Shown here: positions 1-9,266 of the stretch, in pieces
Layout: the number at the start of each line of letters is the position of its first letter
Numbering within the stretch: position 1 is the stretch's first letter
Source: Rickettsiella grylli
Lineage (GTDB): Bacteria; Pseudomonadota; Gammaproteobacteria; Diplorickettsiales; Diplorickettsiaceae
DNA length: 64,000 nt
Reading direction: 5' to 3'
Assembly (NCBI RefSeq): GCF_000168295.1
Contig: NZ_AAQJ02000001.1
Location: 1,389,001 to 1,453,000, forward strand
The notes under the pieces: generated by a model
Database searches by the model: none
What the model was told of the DNA's origin: nothing
Seen by the model: only the letters and a program-made list of their open reading frames with translations
Position numbers and translations under genes: made by a program

Positions 1-1
1 G

Positions 2-2065
2 CATATAAAGCAAGTTTATAGCGCCTATCAATTTGCAGCAAGGGCTCACTCGGGTCAAAAACGGCATAGTGGGGACCCTTATATTAGCCATCCTTTAGCC
101 GTTGCAAAAATTCTCGCTCAAATGCGCATGGATGTACAAACCTTAATTGTTGCCATTTTACATGATGTTATTGAAGACACAGCCATCGAAAAAACCGTTT
201 TAACAGCAACTTTCGGCCATGAAATAGCGGAACTCGTTGATGGAATGAGTAAACTGACACAAATTCAATTTCAAAGCCGCGCGGAAGCACAAGCTGAAAA
301 TTTTCGAAAAATGCTATTAGCTATGTCAAAAGATATCCGCATCATTATCATAAAATTAGCGGATAGATTGCATAATATGCGGACTTTATCAGCGGTCTCT
401 TTAGAAAAACGGCATCGTATTGCTAAAGAAACATTGGATATCTATGCACCTATTGCACAACGATTAGGAGTGCATATGGTACGTATAGAATTAGAAGATC
501 TTTGTTTTTTAAATCTTTATCCCTGGCGATACCGTATATTACAAGAAACAGTCCAGAAAAATCGACGAAAACATAAAACAAGCATTCATAAAATAGAATT
601 TGCTTTAAAAGAATGTTTAGACAAACATCATTTACGTTTTCATGCCATTTGGCATAAAAAAAAGCATCTCTATCAAATTTACAAAAAAATGCATGAAAAT
701 CATTTAGCCTTTAATGAAATTATTGATATTCCTATTTTTAGTATCATCGTCGATACTATCGATAATTGTTATCGCGTGTTAGGTGCTGTACATAGCCTCT
801 ATAAACCATTACCTGATCACTTCCATGATTATATTGCATTGCCTAAAGCGAATGGTTATCGTGCATTACATACAACGTTATTTGGCCCAGAAGCAACATC
901 CATCCATATACAAATTCGCACGACCACAATGGATAATGGCGCCGATCACGGCATTGTCAGTTATTGGTTAGAGGAAAAGACAAAAGCCCATGAACTACGT
1001 CCGCATTTAAGAGCACGAGAATGGCTTAAACGTTTACTGGATATTCAACAAACAACACCCAGTTCGCTTGAATTTTTGGAGACAGTGAAAATTGATCTTT
1101 TTCCTACGGATATTTATATTTTTACTCCCAAAGGTGACATCATTGAGCTCCCTCATAAAGCCACGCTTATCGATTTTGCTTACGCCATCCATTCGGATGT
1201 CGGTAATCACTGCATTGCGGCCAAAATAGATAAACATTTAGCGCCATTAAGTACCCATTTAAAAAGTGGTCAAACCGTCGAAATCATTACTGATTCGAAA
1301 ACGTTTCCTGATGCGCACTGGTTAGAATTTGTGGCCACAGGACGTGCGCGTAGCCATATAAGACAATTTTTCAAAAATAAACAGCATAATGAAGCGGTAC
1401 AACTTGGCCAACGTTTATTAGATAACAATTTAACTCCCTTAGGACAAGACTCTACACATATCCATCCTAAAAATCTAAATAAGACATTACAAAAATTTCA
1501 ATATAATTCGTTAGAAAACCTACTTGAAGCAATTGGACTCGGTTATATTCATCCGGCTCTCGTGGCTCACTCCTTATGTAATTTGAAACTGAGCGCTAAA
1601 AATCCAATAAACGCTTTACCTTTATTTCTTAAAAATTCAGACAATAGTTTAATCCACTTTGCTGAATGCTGTCGACCTATTCCTGGTGATGAAATGAGAG
1701 GCTTACTTAATGCGGGACACGGCCTTACCGTGCATTTACAACGTTGTAAATATGCGGCACGACTGATTAAAAAAAATCCTGAAAGGGCCATTTTATGTCA
1801 ATGGGAAAAACAAACCCATGGTTTTTTTAAAACAGATATTTACGTTGAAACGATAAATCAACACGGTGTATTAGCCTTATTAACGCATAATATTGCCAAG
1901 GCCGATGCAAATATTGAAAATATTAAAGTTGAAAGCCGTGATAGACAACATAGTATTATTCAATTTACATTATCCGTTATCAATCGTAAACATTTAGCCA
2001 AAGTCATTCGTTTTCTACGTGCAGTTCATTCTACTGTAAAAATTACTCGTCATCTTTTTTTATAA
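2..2065 (+). CDS. spoT: Bifunctional (p)ppGpp synthetase/hydrolase SpoT (5' end outside window)
   Basis: RelA/SpoT-family enzyme that makes and degrades the stringent-response alarmone (p)ppGpp in the cytoplasm. The frame is open from base 2, and clear HD-domain sequence (AARAHSGQKRH) is encoded before the first in-frame ATG at 122, so that ATG is internal and the true start lies upstream of the window. Visible order: HD hydrolase with HDVIED near visible residue 54, synthetase with KANGYRALH near 282, TGS domain around 367-430, and a C-terminal ACT-like regulatory domain. About 687 of the usual ~700 residues are present. The intact HDxxED motif argues for SpoT rather than a hydrolase-dead RelA. 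The gene converges on panC with only 24 nt between the stops. Confidence 0.95.
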   Translation, partial: HIKQVYSAYQFAARAHSGQKRHSGDPYISHPLAVAKILAQMRMDVQTLIVAILHDVIEDTAIEKTVLTATFGHEIAELVDGMSKLTQIQFQSRAEAQAENFRKMLLAMSKDIRIIIIKLADRLHNMRTLSAVSLEKRHRIAKETLDIYAPIAQRLGVHMVRIELEDLCFLNLYPWRYRILQETVQKNRRKHKTSIHKIEFALKECLDKHHLRFHAIWHKKKHLYQIYKKMHENHLAFNEIIDIPIFSIIVDTIDNCYRVLGAVHSLYKPLPDHFHDYIALPKANGYRALHTTLFGPEATSIHIQIRTTTMDNGADHGIVSYWLEEKTKAHELRPHLRAREWLKRLLDIQQTTPSSLEFLETVKIDLFPTDIYIFTPKGDIIELPHKATLIDFAYAIHSDVGNHCIAAKIDKHLAPLSTHLKSGQTVEIITDSKTFPDAHWLEFVATGRARSHIRQFFKNKQHNEAVQLGQRLLDNNLTPLGQDSTHIHPKNLNKTLQKFQYNSLENLLEAIGLGYIHPALVAHSLCNLKLSAKNPINALPLFLKNSDNSLIHFAECCRPIPGDEMRGLLNAGHGLTVHLQRCKYAARLIKKNPERAILCQWEKQTHGFFKTDIYVETINQHGVLALLTHNIAKADANIENIKVESRDRQHSIIQFTLSVINRKHLAKVIRFLRAVHSTVKITRHLFL

Positions 2066-2089
2066 AACATTCTTTAAGAACTATTGTCA

Positions 2090-2848
2090 TTAAAAAATTG
2101 ACAGCGCATCGATTAATCTTACTTCTCCCACATAAACCGCTCCTAGACGTTTTCCCCAATAATCAGCAACATAATCGACTGTAAAGTTTAAAGCTTTTAA
2201 TTGTTTTATGGCTTCTTCGGGATTCGAAGCATTTTTCAAAATAGAGGGAAAAAAGCTCGCTTGAAATCGTTGTTTTGAATTTAACCGTCTGTTTCTTGAA
2301 CTGAATGCTAAGCCGTCTGTATCGCGAATCGTAGGACAACCCACAATTTCTGTTTCTAAAAAAAGAGCTTGAGCCATTTTTTTGATAAGCAATAATTGTT
2401 GAAAATCTTTTTCCCCGTAATAAGAACGTGTAGGCTTCACAATATTTAAATATTTTAATACGACAGTTAACATGCCTGTGAAATGTCCCGGACGAAATTT
2501 TCCTTCTAATTTTTTACTCACATGACTGGTATCTGAAATCCGAATTTGATAATCATCATCATAAATAATTTCTCTATCGAACAATAATAAATAATCTATT
2601 TTTTGTTTTCGTAATAAAACTTTATCTTCTTCAATGGTTCGCGAATAACAATTAAAATCCTTTCTGTGGTTAAATTGCGTATCATTGACAAAAATAGCCA
2701 CGACAGTCGTTTCATTTTCAGCTTGCGAACGCGCACAAAGACTTAAATGTCCGGCATGTAAATGACCCATTGTATGCACGAAACCTATACTTTTATTACT
2801 CTTTTTTCTTATAGTGCGCCAATCTTCCCATTTAGTAACTATGTTCAT
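2090..2848 (-). CDS. panC: Pantothenate synthetase
   Basis: Joins pantoate and beta-alanine using ATP, the last step of pantothenate (vitamin B5) synthesis; cytosolic. The nucleotide-binding TMGHLHAGH motif lies at residues 26-34, followed by the pantoate loop RPGHFTG, the YGEKDFQQL block and the late RDTDGLAFSSRN motif. At 252 residues it is somewhat shorter than the usual ~280. I chose the ATG at 2848, which overlaps the end of panB by 17 nt; a longer frame to 2899 would add 17 residues before the family start. The normally conserved FVNPxQF reads FVNDTQF here. It follows panB in one operon; panD is not in the window. Confidence 0.93.
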   Translation of the reverse strand: MNIVTKWEDWRTIRKKSNKSIGFVHTMGHLHAGHLSLCARSQAENETTVVAIFVNDTQFNHRKDFNCYSRTIEEDKVLLRKQKIDYLLLFDREIIYDDDYQIRISDTSHVSKKLEGKFRPGHFTGMLTVVLKYLNIVKPTRSYYGEKDFQQLLLIKKMAQALFLETEIVGCPTIRDTDGLAFSSRNRRLNSKQRFQASFFPSILKNASNPEEAIKQLKALNFTVDYVADYWGKRLGAVYVGEVRLIDALSIF

Positions 2849-3617
2849 GCTTAGGAAATTCTTTATATTTAACCGAATCACTATATTGATTAACGGCATC
2901 TAAAAACAATTGTTTACCGTCAAGAAATGGGTGGACAAATTTTGGTTTGAAATCCAAATTGAGTCCCAATAAATCTTGCAGAACTAAAACTTGCCCATCG
3001 GTATCAACACCTGCACCGATACCTATTGTTGCAATTTTTAAAGACGCCGTTATCTCTTTTGCAAGTTGTGAGGGAACACATTCAAGCACTAAAGCAAAAC
3101 AACCCGCTTGTTCTAAAGCGATGGCCTCCTGTTTAAGCCGTTCTGACTGAGCAAAGGTTTTTCCTTGAACTTTATATCCTCCTAAACAATGAATAAATTG
3201 AGGTGTTAAGCCGATATGACCCATCACTGGAATGCCTGATTCAACTAAATGCGTTATGAGGGAAAGATTTCCTGCCGAACCTTCTAACTTAACTGCCGAT
3301 GCACCTGCTCGTATTAATTTTTGTGCCGTTATAACATTGCGATTCATCGACAAACGGTAACTTAAAAAAGGAAGATCACTAATAATAAACTTTGAAGGCG
3401 CTCCCCGAGCCACTGCCGCCGTATGAAGTTCCATCATAGGCACTGTAGCCATCACCGTATTTTTAAAGCCATGCATCGTCATAGCGAGACTATCACCCAC
3501 TAATAACGCATCTAAGGAAGAACTATTAAGGATTTTGGCGGAACTATAATCGTAACACGTTAAAATTACGATTTTCTCTTGAATTATTTTTTTCTTTACA
3601 AATTCTAAAACGTTCAT
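2832..3617 (-). CDS. panB: 3-methyl-2-oxobutanoate hydroxymethyltransferase
   Basis: Transfers a hydroxymethyl group from methylene-tetrahydrofolate to ketoisovalerate, giving ketopantoate, the first committed step to pantothenate. The 261-residue length fits the family. Hallmarks are the early LTCYDYSSAKI segment, the LVGDSLAMTMHG metal-binding region, the AVKLEGS strand, GHIGLTPQ, and the late GIGAGVDTDGQVLV loop. It is the first gene of a panB-panC operon on the minus strand, and its end overlaps the panC start. A gap of 174 bp separates it from coaBC, whose enzyme acts later in the same vitamin-to-CoA pathway. Confidence 0.95.
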   Translation of the reverse strand: MNVLEFVKKKIIQEKIVILTCYDYSSAKILNSSSLDALLVGDSLAMTMHGFKNTVMATVPMMELHTAAVARGAPSKFIISDLPFLSYRLSMNRNVITAQKLIRAGASAVKLEGSAGNLSLITHLVESGIPVMGHIGLTPQFIHCLGGYKVQGKTFAQSERLKQEAIALEQAGCFALVLECVPSQLAKEITASLKIATIGIGAGVDTDGQVLVLQDLLGLNLDFKPKFVHPFLDGKQLFLDAVNQYSDSVKYKEFPKHEHSY

Positions 3618-3791
3618 ACGTTAATACTAAAAAATAGTCGTAACGTAGAAACATTAGGTACCTGTCGCATGATCAAGTCCTCAGCTATTTTTCGAAATGT
3701 TGTCTCCGCCATCAAGGCGAGAAGTAGATTCAGTTTAAAGCGCGCCGATTAAATGATCAAGCTTGACTGTTTTATTTTAAGTTTCTTAAGG

Positions 3792-5006
3792 CTAAAACGA
3801 CACATTGATGGATTCACTTTGCATTCGACTTGCCACTATTTTCAACAATTGTTGTGCGATGATTTGTTTAGTGGCGCACGTTAAATGGATAGGTTTATCT
3901 TTAGATAAAACAGTCACTTCATTTTTATCACTATCAAAACCAATATGTTTTTGACTGACGTCATTCACAACCATTAAATCAATATTTTTGTTTTTTCGTT
4001 TTTCTTCTGAAAATTTTAAGGTATATTCAGTTTCAGCAGAAAAACCAACGAATAAAGGTCGGGGTTGTAAGTTCATTTGACTCACGGACGCTAAAATATC
4101 AATCGTCGGTTTTAATTTCAACGTTAACAGTTCGTTTGTTTTTTTTATTTTCTGTAATACCGGATTTACAATGTGATAATCCGCTACTGCTGCAGTGCTT
4201 ATAAAAATGGCCTGACCGCTGATTTCTTTTTTAACAGCCGTTAACATTTCTTCAGCTGTTTTCACGGCTATAAATTTCAACTTCCCAGGAGGAAATAAAG
4301 TAACAGGCCCACTGATTAGTGTCACATCAGCACCCGCATCAACCGCCGCTTGGGCTAACGCAAAGCCCATTTTACCTGAACTACGATTGGATAAATACCG
4401 TACTGGATCAATAGGCTCTTGAGTAGGACCTGCAGTAATTAAAACTTTTTGGTCTTTTAAGTAGGGCCTCACCCACATTTTTGATACCGTATCCACTATC
4501 TCTAAAGGTTCCAGCATACGACCCAAACCAAACTCACCACACGCCTGACTCCCTTCCGCAGGCCCTAAAAATAAGTAACCTCTTTCTTTCAGCGTGCAAA
4601 CATTCGCTTGGGTTATCTGATTCGACCACATCGCTTGATTCATAGCCGGTGCAATAATTAAACGTTTATCCGTGGCTAAACATAATGTACTCAATAAATC
4701 ATCCGCAAAACCATGCGCTAATTTAGCAATGATCTGCGCTGTAGCCGGTGCTATTAAAATATAATCAGGCCAACGCGCAAGCGTGATATGATTCATATTC
4801 ATTTCAGCTTCAACATCGACAAGCGCTTCATACACTGGATGTTGTGACACCGCTTGTAATGTCAAAGGAGTAACAAAAGCTTTGCCACAACTCGTTAGAA
4901 CAACTTTAATGTCATAATCACGTTCTTTAAACTTTCTGACAAGTTCAGGTGTTTTATAAGCCGCTATACTCCCTGTAATACCTAATAAAATTTTTTTTTT
5001 CATCAA
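3792..5006 (-). CDS. coaBC: Bifunctional phosphopantothenoylcysteine decarboxylase / phosphopantothenate-cysteine ligase
   Basis: Carries out two steps of coenzyme A synthesis: adding cysteine to phosphopantothenate (CoaB) and decarboxylating the product with FMN (CoaC). The N-terminal flavoprotein domain shows GSIAAYK, catalytic His73, PAMN at residues 120-123 and the active-site Cys156 in SQACGEFGLGRM. The CoaB domain starts near residue 186 with ITAGPTQEPIDPVR and the NRSSGKMG loop. The 404-residue length is normal. Together with panBC just downstream, it gives this segment much of the route from ketoisovalerate to CoA. The usual partner dut is absent here. Confidence 0.95.
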   Translation of the reverse strand: MMKKKILLGITGSIAAYKTPELVRKFKERDYDIKVVLTSCGKAFVTPLTLQAVSQHPVYEALVDVEAEMNMNHITLARWPDYILIAPATAQIIAKLAHGFADDLLSTLCLATDKRLIIAPAMNQAMWSNQITQANVCTLKERGYLFLGPAEGSQACGEFGLGRMLEPLEIVDTVSKMWVRPYLKDQKVLITAGPTQEPIDPVRYLSNRSSGKMGFALAQAAVDAGADVTLISGPVTLFPPGKLKFIAVKTAEEMLTAVKKEISGQAIFISTAAVADYHIVNPVLQKIKKTNELLTLKLKPTIDILASVSQMNLQPRPLFVGFSAETEYTLKFSEEKRKNKNIDLMVVNDVSQKHIGFDSDKNEVTVLSKDKPIHLTCATKQIIAQQLLKIVASRMQSESINVSF

Positions 5007-5065
5007 TTCAGAATATCAGAATAATGGAAGCATTCATGTATGTTTCAATTTTTTAAATTTATTTT

Positions 5066-6577
5066 CTAAAAATATAAACCGACTTGTAATGTCACTGTAT
5101 TACCGCTTTTTCCTGTTCCATTCATTGGATTAAAGCCTAAACTTGACTGACCATAGGCGCTATCTGTTTCACGATAATCAATATCATGTCGAAACTCTAA
5201 ACTTTCGATAGTATCTTTCCAAAGTGATGTGCTGACTGTTGCCGTATATCGTTTCTTAGGAATAAGCAAAGCTAACGCATCTTTGGACTCATCAAATCCA
5301 ATAATCACCGCACTCGGTTTTTCTAACACATTAAATTTATATTCGGCTTCTGCGTAAATAGCGGATGGTTTAGCACCCTCTCCATTAAAGGATAATACGG
5401 TTTGAGAAAATGAACGACTCGCTGTCACATATTCGCCTGTAATACTGAAATTTTGAATACTCAATGTCCCTCGCGCATCTAAACCCGACACCGGGTCAAG
5501 CATTTCAGTATTACCACTGGTGGCAAATCCTTCAAAATTATTAGGGCCACTATTACCATTATGCTGCATTCCAATCGAATCCGCGATATTACGAATAAAA
5601 CTTCCTGCTATATCAATATTCCAATGCGGTTTAGTCAATAGATATTCTGCATTCAGACCATAATTCCGTAGGCCATAATTTTCCATACTGGTCCGGCTTG
5701 GGCCTCTAAAAACAAACGCTGACAGATTTAAATTATTTTCATCATTCAATTGTTTTGATAACCCTAAAGCGAGCGCTCTGGCTTTTGTTCTACCCAAAAT
5801 TTTGGTAAAGGGATCACTAATCATTGAAGATGAATATTGACCAAATGTCACGTAAAACTGCCCCATCGTCACATACAAAGGAAATTGAGTCAGATTCCCT
5901 ATAGTTAAAAACCCTCGCTCTAAAAGCACGCGAGAATTATCAATTCGTCTTGGCGACATATCTGTAGGAAGTGTATTATCGTAAACAAAAGCAATAAGCC
6001 CTGTCATCCAACTATTTACCAAAATTTCGGTGTCTAATTCAATACCCGTTAAATCGATATCGGTCATCGAATTATTCTGAAAATTGCCATGATGCTGAGT
6101 ATGATACAGTTGTGATTCTACTTTTCCGCTCAGATTAACAACAGGCGTGTCTGGGGGCACGTGTTTTATTTGTGCGAGATAATTAAAAATTTGTTTTCGT
6201 TGCTGTAATAAATTGAGATCTTCATTCACATAAGGTTGATTAACCACTAAATCAGAAGCGTTATATGCGGAGTTAATCCCTATAAAAGGTGAACTGATAA
6301 CCGGTGTCCCGATAATAAAAAAAGGGTGCAAGGAAGTAACCAATTTTTGGTGCGCTACAACTTCATTAAAGGATTGCATATTGGGATTCGACTGCCTTCG
6401 CAACGTAGCGATTTGATTCTCCACACGCTGTAACTTAGACTCTAAAACTTGATTTTTATAGGCTAATCTTCTTATTTCATCGGATTGAGTTGTTTCATCC
6501 GCTAAGGTCATGTTTCCTTGAAAAATTAAAAACCCGCCGACTATAAGTGCGATAAATTTATAGGGGTTAGCGAACAT
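5066..6577 (-). CDS. LbtU-family outer-membrane porin (putative siderophore porin)
   Basis: Probable outer-membrane beta-barrel of the LbtU type; in Legionella, LbtU takes up the siderophore legiobactin. The sequence shows an N-terminal signal peptide (cleavage likely after MTLA, near residue 26), a short coiled coil at about residues 30-65, then a long body of alternating polar/hydrophobic strands ending in the aromatic outer-membrane signature VGLYF. The barrel is rich in Gly, Asn and Tyr, as expected. The substrate cannot be read from sequence. The gene stands alone with its own promoter-like sequence upstream. The two porin genes at 7592-10688 appear to be shorter relatives without the coiled coil. 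Confidence 0.75.
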   Translation of the reverse strand: MFANPYKFIALIVGGFLIFQGNMTLADETTQSDEIRRLAYKNQVLESKLQRVENQIATLRRQSNPNMQSFNEVVAHQKLVTSLHPFFIIGTPVISSPFIGINSAYNASDLVVNQPYVNEDLNLLQQRKQIFNYLAQIKHVPPDTPVVNLSGKVESQLYHTQHHGNFQNNSMTDIDLTGIELDTEILVNSWMTGLIAFVYDNTLPTDMSPRRIDNSRVLLERGFLTIGNLTQFPLYVTMGQFYVTFGQYSSSMISDPFTKILGRTKARALALGLSKQLNDENNLNLSAFVFRGPSRTSMENYGLRNYGLNAEYLLTKPHWNIDIAGSFIRNIADSIGMQHNGNSGPNNFEGFATSGNTEMLDPVSGLDARGTLSIQNFSITGEYVTASRSFSQTVLSFNGEGAKPSAIYAEAEYKFNVLEKPSAVIIGFDESKDALALLIPKKRYTATVSTSLWKDTIESLEFRHDIDYRETDSAYGQSSLGFNPMNGTGKSGNTVTLQVGLYF

Positions 6578-6612
6578 AAGGATACCTTATTATTTAAAAT
6601 AAGCGGAGCCCC

Positions 6613-6641
6613 TATGTATCAAAAAAAACGAATAAACGCAA
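6613..6641 (-). promoter_or_regulatory. Candidate sigma-70 promoter of the LbtU-like porin
   Basis: On the minus strand, TTGCGT (6636-6641) and TACATA (6613-6618) are separated by exactly 17 bp and lie about 36 bp upstream of the porin start at 6577. An AAGG ribosome-binding sequence precedes the ATG at a suitable distance. Found by eye. Confidence 0.35.
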
Positions 6642-6698
6642 GTTTTACAGTAGAGTGATTGCAGTAAAAATTAGTTTCTGGCTTTTACCACTTCCTAT

Positions 6699-7418
6699 TC
6701 ATTTTTTCCGTCTCCACCGACTGGCAAGGATATTGAGCCATTCCACAAATACTGAGAACGCAATAGCAAAATAAAGGTACGCACGAGGCACATGTAGCCC
6801 AAAACCATCTGCCACTAAAACTAAACCAATGAGTAATAAAAAACTTAAACCAAGAATTTTTAAATTTGGATAATTATTAATAAAATGATTGATTGGTTCA
6901 CTCACGCTTATCATTAATGCAATACTGATAATAATAGCAAGTGCCATAATTACAAACTCTTGAGCCATCCCTATTGCTGTAATGACGCTATCTAATGAAA
7001 ATATTATATCGAGCAACATAATCTGGATAATAACCATTAAAAACCGCGAATAGCGGCGGCGGGTGCTACTTTTTTTTTCTGTGGCTGTAACGTTAAAGTG
7101 AAGTTCAGTTGTTCCTTTTCCTAATAAAAACAACCCACCTAAAATAAGTATTAAATCCCTCACTGAAAAACGATGACCTAATAAACTAAAAAGAGGTTGT
7201 GTAAATTGCGTCATCCACGCTAACGTAATCAACAAAAGCAAACGTGTTAAACAGGCAAGTAATAAACCAAGCCGACGGGCTAAACGTTGCTGTGCGTGGG
7301 GAAGTCCGTTCGTTACAATAGAGATAAAAATAAGATTATCAATTCCTAAAATGATTTCTAATGCCGTTAAGGTCAGTAAACTAAACCAAGCTTCAAAAGA
7401 AAAAATGAGGTCTATCAT
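6699..7418 (-). CDS. TerC-family integral membrane protein (YgdQ-like)
   Basis: Polytopic inner-membrane protein of the TerC/YgdQ/Alx group, several members of which are tied to manganese export or to metal loading of exported proteins. Hallmarks are the acidic intramembrane motif EIILGIDNLIF near residue 21 and its repeat LDIIFSLDSVITA near residue 136, plus about seven hydrophobic segments. The 239-residue length matches short family members without a CBS domain. It ends in a basic tail (SRWRRKK). No yybP-ykoY-type leader was recognised upstream. The function in this organism is inferred only from family membership. Confidence 0.85.
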   Translation of the reverse strand: MIDLIFSFEAWFSLLTLTALEIILGIDNLIFISIVTNGLPHAQQRLARRLGLLLACLTRLLLLITLAWMTQFTQPLFSLLGHRFSVRDLILILGGLFLLGKGTTELHFNVTATEKKSSTRRRYSRFLMVIIQIMLLDIIFSLDSVITAIGMAQEFVIMALAIIISIALMISVSEPINHFINNYPNLKILGLSFLLLIGLVLVADGFGLHVPRAYLYFAIAFSVFVEWLNILASRWRRKK

Positions 7419-7537
7419 AGCAACTTTTTAAAGTCTTAAAGCGTACCCTACTCGGTACAACGGATGCTATTAGTTTATTTAAAGAATAGAACAGTCGTTT
7501 AAAAAATCTACGGTCTCTAATTTTACTTTATTTGTTA

Positions 7538-7560
7538 AAAAAGCCCGCTAACGCGGGCTT
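7538..7560 (-). terminator. Rho-independent terminator of porin copy 1
   Basis: An 8-bp GC-rich stem (AAGCCCGC/GCGGGCTT) with a 4-nt loop lies 32 nt after the porin stop and is followed on the minus strand by a run of six T. An identical stem follows copy 2. Confidence 0.85.
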
Positions 7561-7591
7561 AATACTTTATTTATTAATGGTAATGTCGCTT

Positions 7592-9013
7592 TTAAGCAAA
7601 TTTAATACTTGCACGTAATTGACCCACTGTTGATTTATTATTGGTTGCTCCCTGACGGATAACCGTTCCCGCCGGCGGTATACCTGTGGTGCTATCTGTT
7701 GTTATAACTCCTTCACCTTCATCATAATCCCTGTCCTGGAATACCGCTATTCCCAAATCAAACCATTTCGCTAAATTGACCATGTAATCTGCGTAAATGC
7801 GCTGTTCCGGCAAGAATGTTGCTAAATGCGTTGTTTTTTGATACCCAATTGCAAACCGCGATTGATGGGCTGCGACTGGGAACGTTAATCCCGCTTCCAA
7901 ACCCCATACAGTAGGTTTGCCTAATTCTGCGGGTGGATTCTCTAACACTTGAAATCCCGGCGAAGAATTTCCACTTAAAAAGAAAGGGTTCGCTAAACTA
8001 CTTGTTGTCCGAACAAAATGGCCATTGGCATCAAACGGTCCGAATGTAACATCTGCGTTCACATTCCATGCAGGAACTTTTTTATCAGGCAATCCCGGAA
8101 CCGTCGTACCTTCAATTAATGAATTCATATAATAGGAAGATAAGAAGTTCGAATCCGCTATATTTGCAATATAACCGGCGTTAATATTAAATTTGCTGTG
8201 ACATCGGCTGTATCCCCAACCTAAATCAACACCGCCATTTTGTATACGGCGTGTCGAGCCTCCATCAGAAATCTTAGGATTCCCTGCAAACGTATATAAC
8301 GAACCATATAATCCGTTCATTGCAACAAACCCTAATTGAGCAGCGGTTGCCGTAATCTCAGTAAATAACTGTGTTGGATTTTCTTGTGTTACAAACCCAT
8401 AAGGATCATAAGCACCAAACGGAATATATTCCTTACCCACTCTAAAATAAATAGGAGAAGCCATAAAATTGCCTATTGTCGCATACGCTGTATCTATTGC
8501 TGTTCGGTTCAATGGATGATAAACAAAGAACGAATTAGCGATTTGATAAGGGCCCGTTGAGCCTGGAATGCTTGATAAAGAACTATACACGACAGACATA
8601 TTGGCCGTTACCCAATTATTAACGCGTGCATCAACAAAGAAATTGGCATTATTTAATAATAAATCGCTCGCACGACCCGACGTCGGAATCGTTAATGTGT
8701 TAGGCGGTACCGAATCTGGGTTTATCGGTAAAAATGGATTATATGCTGGATTAAATGTCCAAAAAACAGGTGGCTTATTACCCAAATAAACATCAGTATT
8801 TATCCATCCGCTCACGTTAATGCGGCACGTCCAACCACACGGTTGATCAAAACCACCGGGTTGATTTCGATCCAGAATCATATCAATTTTATTGACTTGA
8901 TAGCGCATCAAATCCATTTGATAGGATGTATCCATCACATACGGCTGCATTGCCAATACGGGCCCGCTAAGCCCTAATGTTACGAGGGAAGCAACAATCG
9001 CTTTGAGTTTCAT
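7592..9013 (-). CDS. Outer-membrane porin, LbtU/Legionella-type, tandem copy 1
   Basis: 473-residue outer-membrane beta-barrel candidate. A clean signal peptide (cleavage after GPVLA, residue 21) is followed by a mature protein of short amphipathic strands, rich in Asn, Gly and aromatics, ending in the typical terminal strand RASIKFA. Cysteines are present at QPCGWTC and near YSRCHSK. The protein is identical to that of the next gene upstream (9267-10688). The region before the start differs from that of copy 2, but an AAGGAG ribosome-binding site sits at the same 10-nt spacing. The substrate is unknown; the general layout resembles LbtU-like porins, and a major structural porin is the main alternative. 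Confidence 0.75.
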   Translation of the reverse strand: MKLKAIVASLVTLGLSGPVLAMQPYVMDTSYQMDLMRYQVNKIDMILDRNQPGGFDQPCGWTCRINVSGWINTDVYLGNKPPVFWTFNPAYNPFLPINPDSVPPNTLTIPTSGRASDLLLNNANFFVDARVNNWVTANMSVVYSSLSSIPGSTGPYQIANSFFVYHPLNRTAIDTAYATIGNFMASPIYFRVGKEYIPFGAYDPYGFVTQENPTQLFTEITATAAQLGFVAMNGLYGSLYTFAGNPKISDGGSTRRIQNGGVDLGWGYSRCHSKFNINAGYIANIADSNFLSSYYMNSLIEGTTVPGLPDKKVPAWNVNADVTFGPFDANGHFVRTTSSLANPFFLSGNSSPGFQVLENPPAELGKPTVWGLEAGLTFPVAAHQSRFAIGYQKTTHLATFLPEQRIYADYMVNLAKWFDLGIAVFQDRDYDEGEGVITTDSTTGIPPAGTVIRQGATNNKSTVGQLRASIKFA

Positions 9014-9212
9014 CCTAAACTATCTCCTTGTAGAATTAATAATTCCATATCATTTTTTTGCTAAATCTAAGAAAGAAATCTTTTAAATTCGCTAAAAACT
9101 TTTTCGCTAGACTTGCCCATTAAATTTACACAGAAAAGCAATTCTAATCACTCTATCTTAACAGCAGTTAATCAGCATCTCAACAGAATAACTATACTTT
9201 TATTAAACTTGT

Positions 9213-9235
9213 AAAAAGCCCGCTAACGCGGGCTT
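9213..9235 (-). terminator. Rho-independent terminator of porin copy 2
   Basis: Same 8-bp stem as at 7538-7560, followed by five T on the minus strand. It lies between the two porin genes, so copy 1 should be transcribed mainly from its own promoter in 9014-9212. Confidence 0.8.
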
Positions 9236-9266
9236 AATACTTTATTTATTAATGGTAATGTCGCTT

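Noticed and set aside
122-2065. ATG at 122 as the start of spoT.
   Set aside because: Clear HD-domain sequence is encoded in frame before it, from base 2, so the ATG is internal.
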